NCBI GenBank assembly: GCA_964036315.1 | Contig: OZ038480.1 | Coordinates: 16,949,344 to 17,013,343 of the forward strand | Source of the DNA: Acanthosepion esculentum | Taxonomy: Eukaryota; Mollusca; Cephalopoda; Sepiida; Sepiidae | Reading direction: 5' to 3' | Length of the DNA: 64,000 bases | Shown here: piece after piece, positions 1-9,496 of the stretch | Numbering within the stretch: position 1 is the first letter of the stretch | Layout: each line of letters begins with the position of its first letter | Made by a program: the position numbers and the translations under genes | Notes under the pieces: generated by a model | Told to the model about the DNA's origin: nothing | The model's input: only the letters and a program-made list of their open reading frames with translations | Database searches by the model: none

Positions 1-338
1 CCAGCTATGGGCAAATAGTTAACACTCAAATTTGTGTAAAAATAGGTTTTAATACCAGAAATATTTTGTAATAAAAACAAATATTACCAGCAATAATTTT
101 TGAAGCAAAAAATTATCATCAGAAATACTTAAAAAAAAAATACCAAAAATACAAACAGTTATACATTCTTTGAAAAAAAAATGGCCAGCTATAGATTTCT
201 TCAAGGAATAATATTACCAACAATAGATTTTTGAAGAAAAACATATTACCAACAATAAAAATTTGTGGGCATTAAATAACCCATTGAGGTTGATATGTCG
301 TAAAACAAACAAACCAAACCAAACCAAACCAAACCAAA
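1..338 (+). mobile_element. VCR composite retroelement, copy 1 (5' cut by window edge)
   Basis: The window opens in the core of the element at 'CCAGCTATGGGCAAATAGTT', followed by the A/T-rich spacer ending near 70. About five degenerate 31-bp VNTR units (ACCAGCAATAATTTTTGAAG type) follow to about 260. The 3' tail is GGCATTAAATAACCCATTGA then GTTGATATGTCGTAAAAC, ending in a (CCAAA)n simple repeat at 305-338. The same module order recurs at 32.6, 34, 35, 47.9 and 52.2 kb. No protein is encoded. Non-autonomous retrotransposition is inferred from the 3' simple-repeat tail and from the target-site duplication seen in copy 2. Confidence 0.7.
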
Positions 339-548
339 TTATATGAATAGCAGAGGAAGATAATAGTTAACTCTGGACTTGAACAGGTTAAGATTGCAGT
401 GATCGTGGAGTGATCCTTTTGGGAGTCTGTTCCACATGGCAGTAGTTCGCAGAAAGAAGCTGTTTGTGTGGAAGTTACGTGCCCTAGCCAAGATGGATAG
501 TCCTAGCTGAACCAAGGCATGTACCCCCCCACAAGTATTTTCCATGGT
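330..548 (-). pseudogene. LINE-J-related RT C-terminal tail fragment
   Basis: The reverse strand reads through a region resembling the C-terminal tail of jockey/CR1-type reverse transcriptases. An aromatic/basic stretch is followed by FFLRTTAMWNRLPKGS and then NLNLFKSRVNYYL; the pattern 'S-F-x-R-T-x-x-x-W-N-x-L-P' is typical of that region. Only about 70 codons remain and no RT catalytic motif is present. It is a 5'-truncated LINE copy lying next to the VCR tail. The same subtype appears on the plus strand near 56.4 kb. Family level is confident; the exact clade is not. Confidence 0.6.
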
Positions 549-589
549 ACTAGCAGTGAGAGACTCGCCACGTCCCGCCTGTGTGAGAG

Positions 590-905
590 AAGTTGGAAGG
601 TGGAAAATTACTTGTACTTATCTCTGTATGTGATATCCGTCCTCTTGTATAGCTGTGAGTGCTGGACAATCGGCTCAAAGATGAAGACGAGACATTAAGC
701 AACAGAAATGTGGTTCTACAGAAAGATGATGAGGATAGCATGGACCGAACATGTGAGCAACGATGAGGTTTTAGAGAAAATGGAAACGAAAAGCAAACTA
801 ATGCTTAACATCAGGAAGAGAATGTTGAAGTTTCTAGGGCACCCAATGAGGAAGGAGGGCTTGGGAAATCTGATACTCACAGGGCAGATAGAGGGCATAC
901 CATTT
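590..905 (+). pseudogene. LINE-N RT C-terminal fragment
   Basis: The frame at about 708-900 reads MWFYRKMMRIAWTEHVSNDE followed by a basic linker and LKFLGHPMRKEGLGNLIL. This matches the post-palm tail common to a large group of invertebrate non-LTR retrotransposon RTs (R-R-M-L-R-x-x-W-T-x-x-V-S-N). Homologous pieces lie at 2.5, 6.5 and 53.8 kb. The upstream part (600-700) is out of frame, so the copy is dead. Similarity stops near 905. Flanking sequence is unrelated, as expected for a truncated copy. Confidence 0.65.
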
Positions 906-1430
906 GTTGTTAATTTTAAACACATAACGTTGAGTTTGGTTCATGAATAGACAGAGGCTTCTAATAAGACAGACAAGGTATTGAATAACAAAGGCTAGCT
1001 TCGAGTGAGGTGGGTTGTGGAATTATTGTGGGGGAATAAAGATGGGAAAAGGAAAGGGGTCGTGAATGAATATTTTCGCGTAAAAATGTGAGAAAAATAT
1101 AAAATATGATTGAAAACGTAAAAGAAAAGTAGAATAAATAATGGAAGAGAAACGTTAAAAACGAAAAAGAAATATTTTGTACCGATGCGTTGTTAATCGT
1201 GTATTTTACTTTCGTCGCTGCTGGTGTCTATCTGTATGCCTGTGTATGTGTGCGTGTACAGGTGTGCGTGTGTCGGGTCTGTGCCTATGTACGTGTCCAT
1301 GCGTATGTGTGTTGAATGTTTTCTACGGGCAAATTATATTTCGTCCCTATTTTCAGCTGATGACTGTTACTCGTTGCTAACTTCGGCCATTTGCATTTCT
1401 TTCTTTTTATCTAACAGTTTTGAACAGTTT
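906..1430. other. No gene seen; low-complexity G/T-rich stretch
   Basis: A/T-rich sequence, then a GT-biased tract at 1224-1310 with many TGTG steps. Open frames across it are compositional artefacts with no recognisable domain. Confidence 0.6.
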
Positions 1431-1524
1431 TTTTTTTTTTTTTTTTTTTTTCACAAAAGTCTCGGTTCTAATTCTTTTCGTTTTCTTCTTCTTCTTCTTC
1501 TTCTTCTTCTTCTTCTTCTTCTTC
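1428..1524. repeat. Poly-T run and (CTT)n microsatellite
   Basis: A run of about 20 T at 1430-1450 is followed by a (TTC)n tract of about 14 units at 1483-1524. It produces spurious poly-Glu and poly-Leu frames. Confidence 0.9.
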
Positions 1525-1876
1525 ACAATTTGCAAGTTGTAGCGGCTGTTTATTGCAGTCCGAGAGAAGCAATTGGGCTAGAATCCACATGCTCCTGAAT
1601 ATGCGTGGTTTAGAACAGCTCGATTTTTCATGTGCAGAAGAAAGTAATTCCGACAAACATACTTAAAAAATTCTCTCCATACATCGTCCGCTTAATCAAG
1701 AAGCGATCTTTTTAAGTTGACCTCTTGCCCAATTTAAAAAGGTCCCGGACACGTCTTTATAATCAAAGTTTAATAATTTATAATTACACATTTAAAATAA
1801 TTTCATCTCATAAAGTCACTAAGACGCAAGGGTTACTGAGTGTGAAATAATATGAGAAAAAGAAAAACATTATTAA

Positions 1877-1878
<2 letters not shown>
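1525..1878. other. No gene recognised
   Basis: A/T-rich single-copy-looking sequence with no domain, TIR or tRNA-like head that I can identify. Confidence 0.5.
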
Positions 1879-1941
<63 letters not shown>

Positions 1942-2101
1942 AGGAATTAAGAAGACAGAAGATGACGATTGACATGTCATTTTTGAAGATCAAAGAGGCT
2001 GGAAGCGTGTTCCACAATCGAAAATTGCGAGAGAAGAAACTGTTAGCATAGAACTTACGGTTACATCTAGCCAGCTCAACTGTAAGATGTTGAGACTTAC
2101 C

Positions 2102-2144
<43 letters not shown>

Positions 2145-2190
2145 GAGAGAAAACAAGAATTAACAAGAGAAGATAACGATGAGACTTAGC

Positions 2191-2224
<34 letters not shown>
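1878..2224. repeat. (GA)n blocks interleaved with duplicated LINE-J fragment
   Basis: Pure (GA)n lies at about 1880-1938, 2105-2148 and 2197-2224. The first and second blocks flank a 150-bp LINE-J fragment that recurs almost unchanged at 2237-2395. A short third piece (2150-2190, AAGATAACGATGAGACTTAG) is a collapsed copy. The pattern indicates local tandem duplication mediated by the GA tracts. Confidence 0.85.
1945..2100 (-). pseudogene. LINE-J RT tail fragment, tandem copy 1
   Basis: The reverse strand encodes a degenerate C-terminal RT tail: a cysteine/serine-rich stretch, then the W-N/D-x-L-P motif (MWNTLPASLIFKND), as in jockey/CR1-like elements. It is the same subtype as the tail at 60.98 kb, which shares GTTAGATGTAACCGTAAGTT-type sequence. 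No catalytic residues remain. Confidence 0.55.
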
Positions 2225-2229
<5 letters not shown>

Positions 2230-2236
2230 GGAATTA

Positions 2237-2400
2237 TGAAGACAGAAGATAACGATAGAGATGTCATTTTTGAAGATCAAAGAGGCTGGAAGAATGTCCC
2301 ACAATCGAGAAGTGCGAGAGAAGAAACTGTTAGCATAGAACTTACGGTTACATCTAGCCAGCTCAACTGTAAGATGATGAGACTTAGCTGCGAATCTAGT
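2237..2400 (-). pseudogene. LINE-J RT tail fragment, tandem copy 2
   Basis: Near-identical to 1945-2100 and offset by about 286 bp. The reverse frame reads MWDILPASLIFKNDISIVIF. The two copies differ by a few substitutions and by the GA tracts between them. This points to a recent tandem duplication rather than two insertions. Confidence 0.6.
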
Positions 2401-2499
2401 ACTCCACTTAAATTCATTCTGGGTTTACCAGGGAAGAAATGTGTCTAGCAGGATTAGTCTCGTCTCAGTAACTCATTCATCAGGGTATAGGAAGCAGGG

Positions 2500-2962
2500 T
2501 GATTTTTTGAGGAGTTTTTTTGTGTGTCTCTTACGTGACGTCTGTCCTTCTTTACGGCAGCGGATGTTGGACGATTTCCTCAAAGATGAAGAAGAGACTC
2601 GAGGCGACAGAGATGTTCTTCTACAGAAGGATGCTAAGGATGTCATGGACAGAGCGTGTGAGCAACGATGAGATCTTAGAGAGGTTGAAAACAGGGAGGA
2701 GGCTTATACTTAAGATCAGAAAGAGGCAGCTGAAGTTCCTGGGACGCATAATGAGAAAAAGGAAGGTCTGGAGAATCTGATACTCACGGGTCGAATAGAG
2801 GGAAAGACAGACAAGGGAAAACAACGCATCACATACCTAGTGGCCTTAAGCAAGTGGATGACAGAAAGTGGTCTGGCGGAGGAAGCAGAGGGAAGGAACT
2901 TGTTGAGAGCTGTAAGGGATAGAAGGAGGTGGAGAGCCATGATCGCCAAATCCTGAAAGGAG
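2500..2962 (+). pseudogene. LINE-N RT C-terminal region, longest copy
   Basis: The plus strand carries the LINE-N tail over about 150 codons with shifts. It contains CWTISSKMKKRLEATEMFFY, RRMLRMSWTERVSNDEILER, LKFLGRIMRK, a G-K-x-D-K-G-K-Q-R-I-T-Y-L stretch and a final RDRRRWRAMIAKS before a stop near 2957. This is the C-terminal end after the RT palm; the YxDD motif is absent. It is 5'-truncated and frameshifted near 2780. Confidence 0.7.
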
Positions 2963-3264
2963 ACGGCACATAGAAAGAAAGAATATTGCGGTAAATATTA
3001 AGATCTGGCATATAATTACTTTATAGTTTAATATAATTTTTTATCAAAAATCATTCAATTTAACGTTGGCTGTTGTTATGATGTGCTCCCAGTAAATCCT
3101 CCATATGAAAGCAGTATTTGTAATCAGTAAGACATCGACCTTCTTAGGCTTACGGCCATATAGCGTTGAAACACCGGTTCCCGTGTGTATTACCGAAATT
3201 AAACAACGTCGAGTACCTAGATAAGTGACAGTTTGGGAATATCAGGTGTTGTACGCTTTGGTGT
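2963..3264. other. No gene seen
   Basis: A/T-rich sequence with nothing recognisable. Confidence 0.5.
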
Positions 3265-3530
3265 GCGGGTGGTGTAATGGATAATGGCTCGAAATTGTTA
3301 ATCGGAGTGCTGAGTTCCAATTTCAGCTGGGTTCGTTATATTCACATACGCGCAAATACTCTTGGGAAAGGTATGAATGCACTTCTTCTCCCCTTACCTA
3401 TGGGTTAGTCAGTAAGACGTGTATCACTAAACCATTATTATCTAAAAAAAAGTCTTACAATCTAAACATATTTTCGGACTTTAAATAACCCGAAAAAAGT
3501 TGATAGGCCGTAAAAAACGAATAAATAATA
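3265..3530 (+). mobile_element. SINE-V type tRNA-headed SINE carrying the VCR-type tail
   Basis: The head GTGGTGTAATGGATAATGGC resembles an A-box region, followed by a weak B-box-like GAGTTCCAATTTC. The body includes CTTCTTCTCCCCTTACCTAT, as in the SINE-V copies at 21.96 and 61.4 kb. The 3' end (about 3478-3530) is TTTAAATAACC then GTTGATAGGCCGTAAAAAAC with an A/T-rich (AAT)n tail. That tail is the same module that ends every VCR element. Confidence 0.5.
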
Positions 3531-3539
3531 ATATATAAT

Positions 3540-4175
3540 AATAATAATAAATTTTATTTGCCATCTGTTTCCTCTCCACTACTTCTTCCATCTACATTTC
3601 CACCACCACAACCACCACCACCACAAGCAGCAGCAGCACCCCCCACCACCACCACAATCAGCAGCAGCACCCCCACCACCAGCAGCCTCTTCTTCTTCTT
3701 TGTTTCTTCCTCATTCTCTTTCTCTTTCTTCCACTCCTACTTCTTCAGCCCTACTTCTTTTTCTCCTCCTCATCATTCTTCTCTTCTCTCTCTCCTTTTT
3801 GTCTCTTTCTCCTTCTTACACTACCCACCATCTCCTCATTTCTTTTCCTTCCTTCTCCTCATTATTATTTTCTCCTTCGTCACGTCGTCCCTCTTCCCTT
3901 CCTTCCTCCTCCTTCACTGACTCTCTCTTTATTTTCCTCCTTCTCGTCTCCTCCTCCTCCTTCAGCGCCTCTCTCTTTATTTTCCTCCTTCTCGTCTCCT
4001 CCTCCTCCTTCTCCTCCATTCTTTTTTTTTGGTCTCTTTCTGCTTATCCTTTTTCTAGCCATACGCTTTCTGGCTTCTTTTTCTTCTTCTTCTTCGTCCT
4101 TCCTTCTTTCTTTCCCCTCCTCCGCCTCCTCCTCTTCCTCCTCCTGATTCTTTTTCTTCTTCTTCTGTAAGCAAA
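3540..4175. repeat. Polypyrimidine (CTT/CTC) tract
   Basis: About 630 bp is almost entirely C and T on the plus strand, with embedded (CAC)n and CAG-rich triplets at 3600-3690. It contains an imperfect internal duplication near 3905-4010 (CTTTATTTTCCTCCTTCTCG occurs twice). All long frames here are low-complexity. Confidence 0.9.
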
Positions 4176-4234
4176 ATAGCTAATAATGATAGAGTTAATG
4201 ATAGTGAAAGCTTTGTTACCAGAATGGGGAGAGC

Positions 4235-4265
<31 letters not shown>

Positions 4266-4281
4266 GTCATCATCGTCATCG
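4235..4281. repeat. (ATC)n microsatellite
   Basis: About 15 CAT/ATC triplets with two G interruptions; they give a spurious poly-Asp frame on the minus strand. Confidence 0.9.
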
Positions 4282-5015
4282 TTTATAATGATTTGATTAA
4301 CCATCAGCGTCGCTTGTCGGTCGAGAATATGTAGTAATGACATCATTGTCTCTGAGGATGTCGACAAGTGTTACAAGTTTTTATTGAATTAAACTTCTCT
4401 TTTACTGATTAGATGCGACTAAAGCGATTAGTCGCCAGCAGCCGTCACCTTTTGCGGCCAAGTGAGGCCAGAAACAAACACTCGTCAACAGGAAATTCTC
4501 GACGCAGAACGAGGCTGAGGGGAAAAAAGACACTGTCGGCAACGATGGGTTAGCGATGCCTGTGCATGCTTAAACATGTGTGTATTGTGTAAAAAAATGA
4601 CGTCCCTATTTGTGGTTAGTAATGATATTTGCGACACAAAAAAGAAATGGAGTAGAAAAATTTCATTACGCCAATCTTCAAAGCGAGAAGAGTCAACATG
4701 CTTTGAAAAGCATCATTCAAGATCCCAGCTTTTACCTGGGCGCGATCACGGATGCCGGTAGGAAAATACAGAGTTGTGGTTATTTATTTGTTTAGTATGG
4801 CACCCATTGAGGATCGAACTCGTATTTTTTAATGTCTCTTCATGGTGTAGACGATTATGGATTTCTATACATTATTTTTAATCATTATCTGTCATGGCTT
4901 CTTGGGAAATATAGTGGAGTAGTTTCTCATTGATTTCTCTACAGTTTTAAACTGAGAGTAGTTTTGGTCTAGACTAGCAAACAATCAAAGTTAGAGCGGC
5001 TCGTCTACCCTGGTA
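4282..5015. other. No gene recognised; one possible SINE B-box remnant
   Basis: Mixed-composition sequence. At 4806-4830 the reverse strand contains GAGTTCGATCCTC, which fits a pol III B box, but I see no matching A box. A similar remnant lies near 5375-5400. Confidence 0.4.
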
Positions 5016-5017
5016 TT

Positions 5018-5285
5018 TAAACTATAGCTGGGTGAGTTTGGGGAGGGGTAGAAATAAATTCATAGAAATAAATTCCAAGAGTATTTGTGCAAAAAAGGAG
5101 ACCAACAAACCTGTTGGCCATGCGTGATACACGGTTAGGCGATCATGTATCATGACGAGGCAGATTTTTTCCCGCAATAGGTTGCCATTTCTTATTGCGG
5201 TAGGCCAGTTGCCATACAAGGCTATAAAACCCGTTCTGTCCTGCTCGAGCCGCTATCCATTACTCCACCGTGCCTCCTACAGTAG
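5018..5285 (-). mobile_element. SINE-V copy
   Basis: On the minus strand the element starts with GGCACGGTGGAGTAATGGAT, an A-box-like tRNA-derived head, at about 5280. It runs through a variable body to 'CACCCAGCTATAG' near 5022. A second minus-strand copy with the same head lies at 63.1-63.3 kb. The body between head and tail is diverged, so the boundaries are approximate. Confidence 0.5.
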
Positions 5286-5714
5286 CAAATTGCTATTTAA
5301 GACGTGATTGCTGATAATGGTGCTACAGTAATTATTATGGTTAAATTAGAGTAGAAAAAAAAGGTTACAAGATTAGGGCACTCAGTGAGGACCGAACTTT
5401 CTGTAGTTTTAATGATTAGCGAAACTAAAGTAATTATAGTACATTAGGCCCACCTTTTCATTTCAGTAAGAAATATGAAAAAAAAAAATGTCGCACGTCA
5501 AATCGAATTTTACTTCATGTAGAAATTCATTCGTGTGTTCTAGTTCAATATTTAGGGGGAAACCTGGGTCTTATATGTCAGCAAATATAGCAGTTATCAA
5601 AACAGTTTATATCGTCTTGTCTAAAGAAATAGGGATACAGTAATATAATCTTGTGGGTCATTGAATTCATGGATCAAAATATTTATTCTCCATTATACAG
5701 TGCGTCTGAAGTTA
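5286..5714. other. No gene recognised
   Basis: A/T-rich sequence without a recognisable domain. Confidence 0.45.
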
Positions 5715-6349
5715 TTATGCAAATTATATTAGCTTCATCCACCGCAAGGAAATTTGGTTCCCTGTGTCGCGCCAGAAAGTTTTTCTCGCCTGAGACCATC
5801 CTTCAAATCTATAAATCAACCATTCGTCCTTCCATGGAATACTGCTGCCATATATAGTCTGGTGCCCCTGCTGTTCGTCTCGAGTTTCTCGACAAAATCC
5901 AGAGACGGATATGCAATGTTGATTGGTCCTGATCTGGCATCTCGTCTACAGTCACTTACAGATGTGCCGTGGCTTCCCCCTGTCTCAGTCTGGCTACTTT
6001 GGCTGGTTCCCAAATTGCATGAATTCGACCGTGCTACTAGGTTGGCATCTTGGTCCCACACTTTCAAAGTAGTAACGGTTATATATAGCCGTCTCTTCTA
6101 CCCCCATAGCTTCTTATCTCGCACTACTTGAGAGTGGTCCTCTTACTTACTTCCCTGAAGCTATAATCTTCAAAATTTCAAATGTAATATCAATCGACAT
6201 CTTCTGATGCCTTGATCTTGATTACCATCCTTCTCTTTATCCTTTCCTCAAACACCCCCCTCTTTACTCGTGCTCTCACTCACTGTAACTCTCTGCGTGC
6301 TAGTGGCACTATCTCCTTGCTTGGGGTGAAACGCCTAACAAAAAAAAAA
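5715..6349 (+). pseudogene. LINE-J (jockey/CR1-like) 3' end with RT tail and 3' UTR
   Basis: The plus strand encodes the RT C-terminal region. SLCRARKFFSPETILQIYKS leads into TIRPSMEYCCHI, then after a shift DLASRLQSLTDVPWLPPVSV, KLHEFDRATRLASW and RLFYPHSFLSRTT. The order matches jockey/CR1-type tails. The 3' UTR carries the family signature CTCTGCGTGCTAGTGGCA then CTTGCTTGGGGTGAAACG, and ends in an A-run at 6340-6349. Stops and frameshifts make it inactive. Confidence 0.75.
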
Positions 6350-6444
6350 TAACCTCAATAATTTTAATTTTCTTTGAACGATGTTTGTCAAATTTTAAAC
6401 AATTAATTTAGACGTAAAAACAAAGCTTGAGTTAATCTTTTTAG

Positions 6445-6898
6445 GAAATAAAATAGTACTGAGCTGCTACGTGACAACTGCCCTCATTTTCGGCAGCGAA
6501 TATTGGACGGTCTCCTCAAAGATGAAGAAGAGACTCGAGGCAACGGAGGTATGATTCTACAGAAGTATGCTAAGGATAACATGGGGAAACGATGAGGTTT
6601 TGGGGAGGATGTAAACAAGGAAGAAACTGATACTTAACATCAGGAATAGGCAACTGACATTTCTGGGGCGCTTAATGAGAATGGGGGCTTGGAGAATCTG
6701 ATACTCACAGGTCGAATAGAGGAAAAGAGAGACAAGCGAAAGCAACGCATGACATACCTAGGAGACATGAGCAAATGGATGACAAAACAAGGCCTGGGGG
6801 AAGTAGCAAAGGATTAAAACTTATTGAGAACTACAAGGAATAGGAGGAAGTGGAGAGCCATTATCGCATACGTCCTGAAGGGTCACCGCACATAAAAA
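6445..6898 (+). pseudogene. LINE-N 3' end
   Basis: Nucleotide-level homologue of 2500-2962. ACTCGAGGCAACGGAGGT, a stretch where AGCATGTGAGC has been lost, CTGACATTTCTGGGGCGCTT, and GGAGAGCCATTATCGCATAC before an A-rich tail at 6889-6910. It has several indels and no continuous frame. The A-run marks the 3' terminus and leads into the polypurine tract. Confidence 0.7.
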
Positions 6899-7385
6899 GA
6901 AAAAAAAAACAAGTTTTATTAAAGTTATTGAACTTATAAAAAGTGAAGGAAACAAAGCAAAAAGAAACTAAATGAAATCGACGAGATTATATAACCAAAA
7001 CAAAGAAAAAGAAGAAAGAAAGAAAAGAAGAAGAAATAAAGGAAGAAAAAAGAAAACGAAGAAGAAAGACCGAAAGAAAGAAAAGAAAGAAAGAAAAGAA
7101 AGAAAGAAAGAAAAAAGAAAACGAACAAGAAGAAAGAAACAAAGAAAGAAAGAAAGAAAGAAGAAGAAAGAAAGAAATAAAAGAAGAAAAAGGAGGAGAA
7201 AGATGAAAGAAAGGAAGAAGAAATAAAGGAAGAAAAAAGAAAAAAGAAGAAAGAAAGAAAGAAAAAGAAGAAGAAAGAAAAGAAGAAGAAATAAAGGAAG
7301 AAAAAAGAAAACGAAGAAGAAAGAAAGAAAGAAATAAAGGAAGAAAAAAGAAGAAAACAAAGAAGAAAGAAAGAAAGAGGATAGA
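6899..7385. repeat. Polypurine (GAAA/GAAGAA) tract
   Basis: About 480 bp of nearly pure A/G on the plus strand, built of GAAA, GAAGAA and GGAAGAAAAAAG motifs. A 60-75 bp sub-pattern (ATAAAGGAAGAAAAAAGAAA) recurs at about 7035, 7225, 7295 and 7335. Frames here are artefacts. Confidence 0.9.
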
Positions 7386-7734
7386 GGAATAGAGTTTTTT
7401 TTAATAGTATCTTATTAAACTAAATGAATGTTGAATAGAGGAAGGCAAAGAGAGAAATTGGAGGAACTAAAGGATGTAAATGAAAGAGAAAGAAAGGAAA
7501 TGGAGAAGAAAAGGAGTAAGACGAAAAAGAGGGAAAGACTAAATGGAAAAAGAAAATGAGAGAGAGAGGTATAATGTTAGAGGAAGACAGAGAGGAGGTA
7601 TAAAAAAAGTCTTTATTGTTTATTGCTTCTGCTTCACTTTCTAATTTCTCATCCACTGATGGGTGGAAATGAAGAGCCTCTCTTTGGAATAGCAACAATT
7701 ATTGAACCAGATTATTTCATCAGGACCCCAAAAT
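7386..7734. other. A-rich flank, no gene seen
   Basis: Purine-rich to about 7600, then mixed sequence up to the Tc1-like terminus. Confidence 0.5.
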
Positions 7735-8240
7735 ACAGTCTTGTCCAAAGGGTTAAGACCACCTGGCAACAATTAAGATTTCACTATTATTGCAGGTTTT
7801 TACATCCTTCACTTTTAGTTAAAGTAAAAATACAGCAAGATAAGCAATATTGTATCTTTCGCAAGCGTCTAAAACTGTAACGTAAGCTGTGAAGATGTTC
7901 TAAAGAATAGTTTTTCAGTGACTTACATTAAAAAAAAATCTTGTCACTTTCTGATATTCAAAGAGAGCGAATCGTAAAATTAGACGGCGAGGTTTGCTCA
8001 GAGTGTGAAATCTCAATCGAAATCGGTTATAAAAAAATGCAGTTCACAATGCTATTACCAAGCATAAAGAAGATGATTCCTATTCTGGACGAAGAAAAAG
8101 TGGGCAATCCAGGAAAGCAACACCTACAGATGACCATATCATCAAATCCATCATTTCACCGATAAACACCTACTATTTGCTATCTTATTTTATTTTGCAA
8201 TTGTTGCAAATTGACTGTTGATTTTTCTGCAAACGAGACT
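7735..8240 (+). pseudogene. Tc1-like transposon 5' end with HTH remnant
   Basis: It starts at TACAGTCTTGTCCAAAGGGT, which resembles Tc1-type terminal repeats ending in CAGT. The frame from 7941 reads LSDIQRERIVKLDGEVCSEC then EISIEIGY, the first helix-turn-helix of a Tc1-type transposase. A one-base shift in the A-run near 8033 moves the rest to another frame, where SYSGRRKSGQSRKATPTDD and HIIKSI (the GRPR-hook-like linker) can be read. No DDE domain and no 3' terminus follow. Confidence 0.55.
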
Positions 8241-8276
8241 GTAATTAAAGTATTATGAATGGCAAAGTAAAAAGTA

Positions 8277-9261
8277 CTCCCTCTGTTCCGAAATAGTTGT
8301 TCCATAGCCGGAAATCTCATGTGAAATATACTAATTCTTAGTCGAATTGTTTGCCGTTTACATTAACAGGTTAGCATTGATGTTCCTCAAGTATTTATAT
8401 TAGCTTATTCAGGTAGAATAATTTGAAGCGCAAATTATATCACTTTTTCACCACATTAAAATTGTATTTTTTTTCAGACCACCCGCTGGCAAGAGATTAT
8501 GATGGGAGAAGAGAAGCCAATTAGCAGAAATGCTAAACGAAATTGCAAGAAGCACGGATTGACAAATAATGAACGTAGTGCTGTGTTGCAAGCACTGCTG
8601 GAAAGATCCACAGATCGTGTCCTGAAGCGAGGTGCAATAAAACAGGTTGCAGATGAATTAAACGTAGCTGCAGAATGTCTGGGTTTGCAAATTGAATTAG
8701 TTTGTCAGCCTCCAAATAGTCCTGATCTCAATGTCCTTGATCTGGGTTATTTGAATGCAATTCAATCAATTCAGCACCAGCAAGCTCCAAATAATGTTGA
8801 CCAGCTCATTGAAGCAGTGGAAGAATGCTTCAATAAACTTCGGAAGTCAAAGCTTAACAACACTTTTCTAAGTTTGCAGTTAGCAATGGAACAAGTTATT
8901 TTAGTTGACGGCGATAACAACTATAATCTCCGGCACATGTCTAAAGAGAAGCTTGAAAGAGAAGGAAAACTTGAAGTATACAATTCTATTTCTGACGAGT
9001 TGCAACAAAAACTGCTTTTGTTAAGGTAAACCTTCTCCAGTTATTTTTGTTTAAATTTAACTGTTTATGTACATCAGTTTCGATATATTTCACACTTATT
9101 TATATGACAATTCACTAATATTACTCATTTACTGTTGAGTATGGGAATAAATGATATTTTTTGTTCTTTTTGGTGTTTTTTTATCTACTGGAACAATTAT
9201 TTTGGAACAACATGAAAATTTTTTTTGTAAAATGAAATAGTTGATTTCGGAACGGAGCTAG
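8277..9261 (+). mobile_element. Plant-type mariner-like element, internally deleted, with TA duplication
   Basis: The 5' terminus is CTCCCTCTGTTCCGAAATAG. The inverted 3' terminus reads CTAGCTCCGTTCCGAAATCA on the minus strand, and TA dinucleotides flank both ends. 'CTCCCTCYGTTCCRAAATA' is the consensus I recall for plant Stowaway MITEs and their mariner-like partners. A second GTTCC-type subterminal motif lies at 9188-9210 (TACTGGAACAATTATTTTGG). The element is 985 bp and contains the deleted transposase described next. Such termini are unexpected in an animal. Confidence 0.7.
8499..9029 (+). pseudogene. Internally deleted plant-type mariner (DD39D-like) transposase
   Basis: A 176-codon frame fuses two ends of a transposase. 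Residues about 19-58 (KHGLTNNERSAVLQALLERS to VADELNVA) resemble the N-terminal HTH of plant mariner-like elements. Residues about 63-170 resemble the C-terminal third: LVCQPPNSPDLNVLDLGYLN contains the last catalytic Asp in 'LDLG', followed by NNVDQLIEAVEECFNKL and DGDNNYNLRHMSKEKLEREG. The middle, with the first two catalytic Asp residues, is missing; family members are usually over 400 residues. The frame remains open, suggesting a fairly recent deletion. Start chosen as the first Met after the upstream stop; an earlier in-frame codon is possible. Confidence 0.7.
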
Positions 9262-9298
9262 TATTAAAAATGATTTCCACTTTGTCACACTTCTTTCC

Positions 9299-9301
<3 letters not shown>

Positions 9302-9379
<78 letters not shown>

Positions 9380-9392
9380 AAGAAAGAGAGAT
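9302..9392. repeat. (TA)n then (GA)n microsatellite
   Basis: (TA)n at 9303-9338, then (GA)n to about 9392 with GAAA interruptions. Confidence 0.95.
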
Positions 9393-9496
9393 ATTTTGTC
9401 TACTTATTTTTATACTGATCCTTTTCAGTTGTCTAATCAGTTTCTTCATGTTAAGTTGAAATTTGAAATTTCGCGTAGTTTTTTCTAACCCAAGTA

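Noticed and set aside
1224..1598. 124-codon frame over GT- and CTT-rich DNA
   Set aside because: Composition-driven (poly-Phe and poly-Leu from T and CTT repeats); no domain.
3558..4170. Long serine/phenylalanine-rich frames and acidic frames on the minus strand
   Set aside because: Low-complexity translation of the polypyrimidine tract.
4801..4835. SINE head from the B-box-like GAGTTCGATCCTC
   Set aside because: No A box at the required distance and no body similarity to the SINE families here; kept only as a note.
6934..7360. 130-codon phenylalanine/leucine-rich and lysine-rich frames
   Set aside because: Translation of the polypurine tract; not protein-like.
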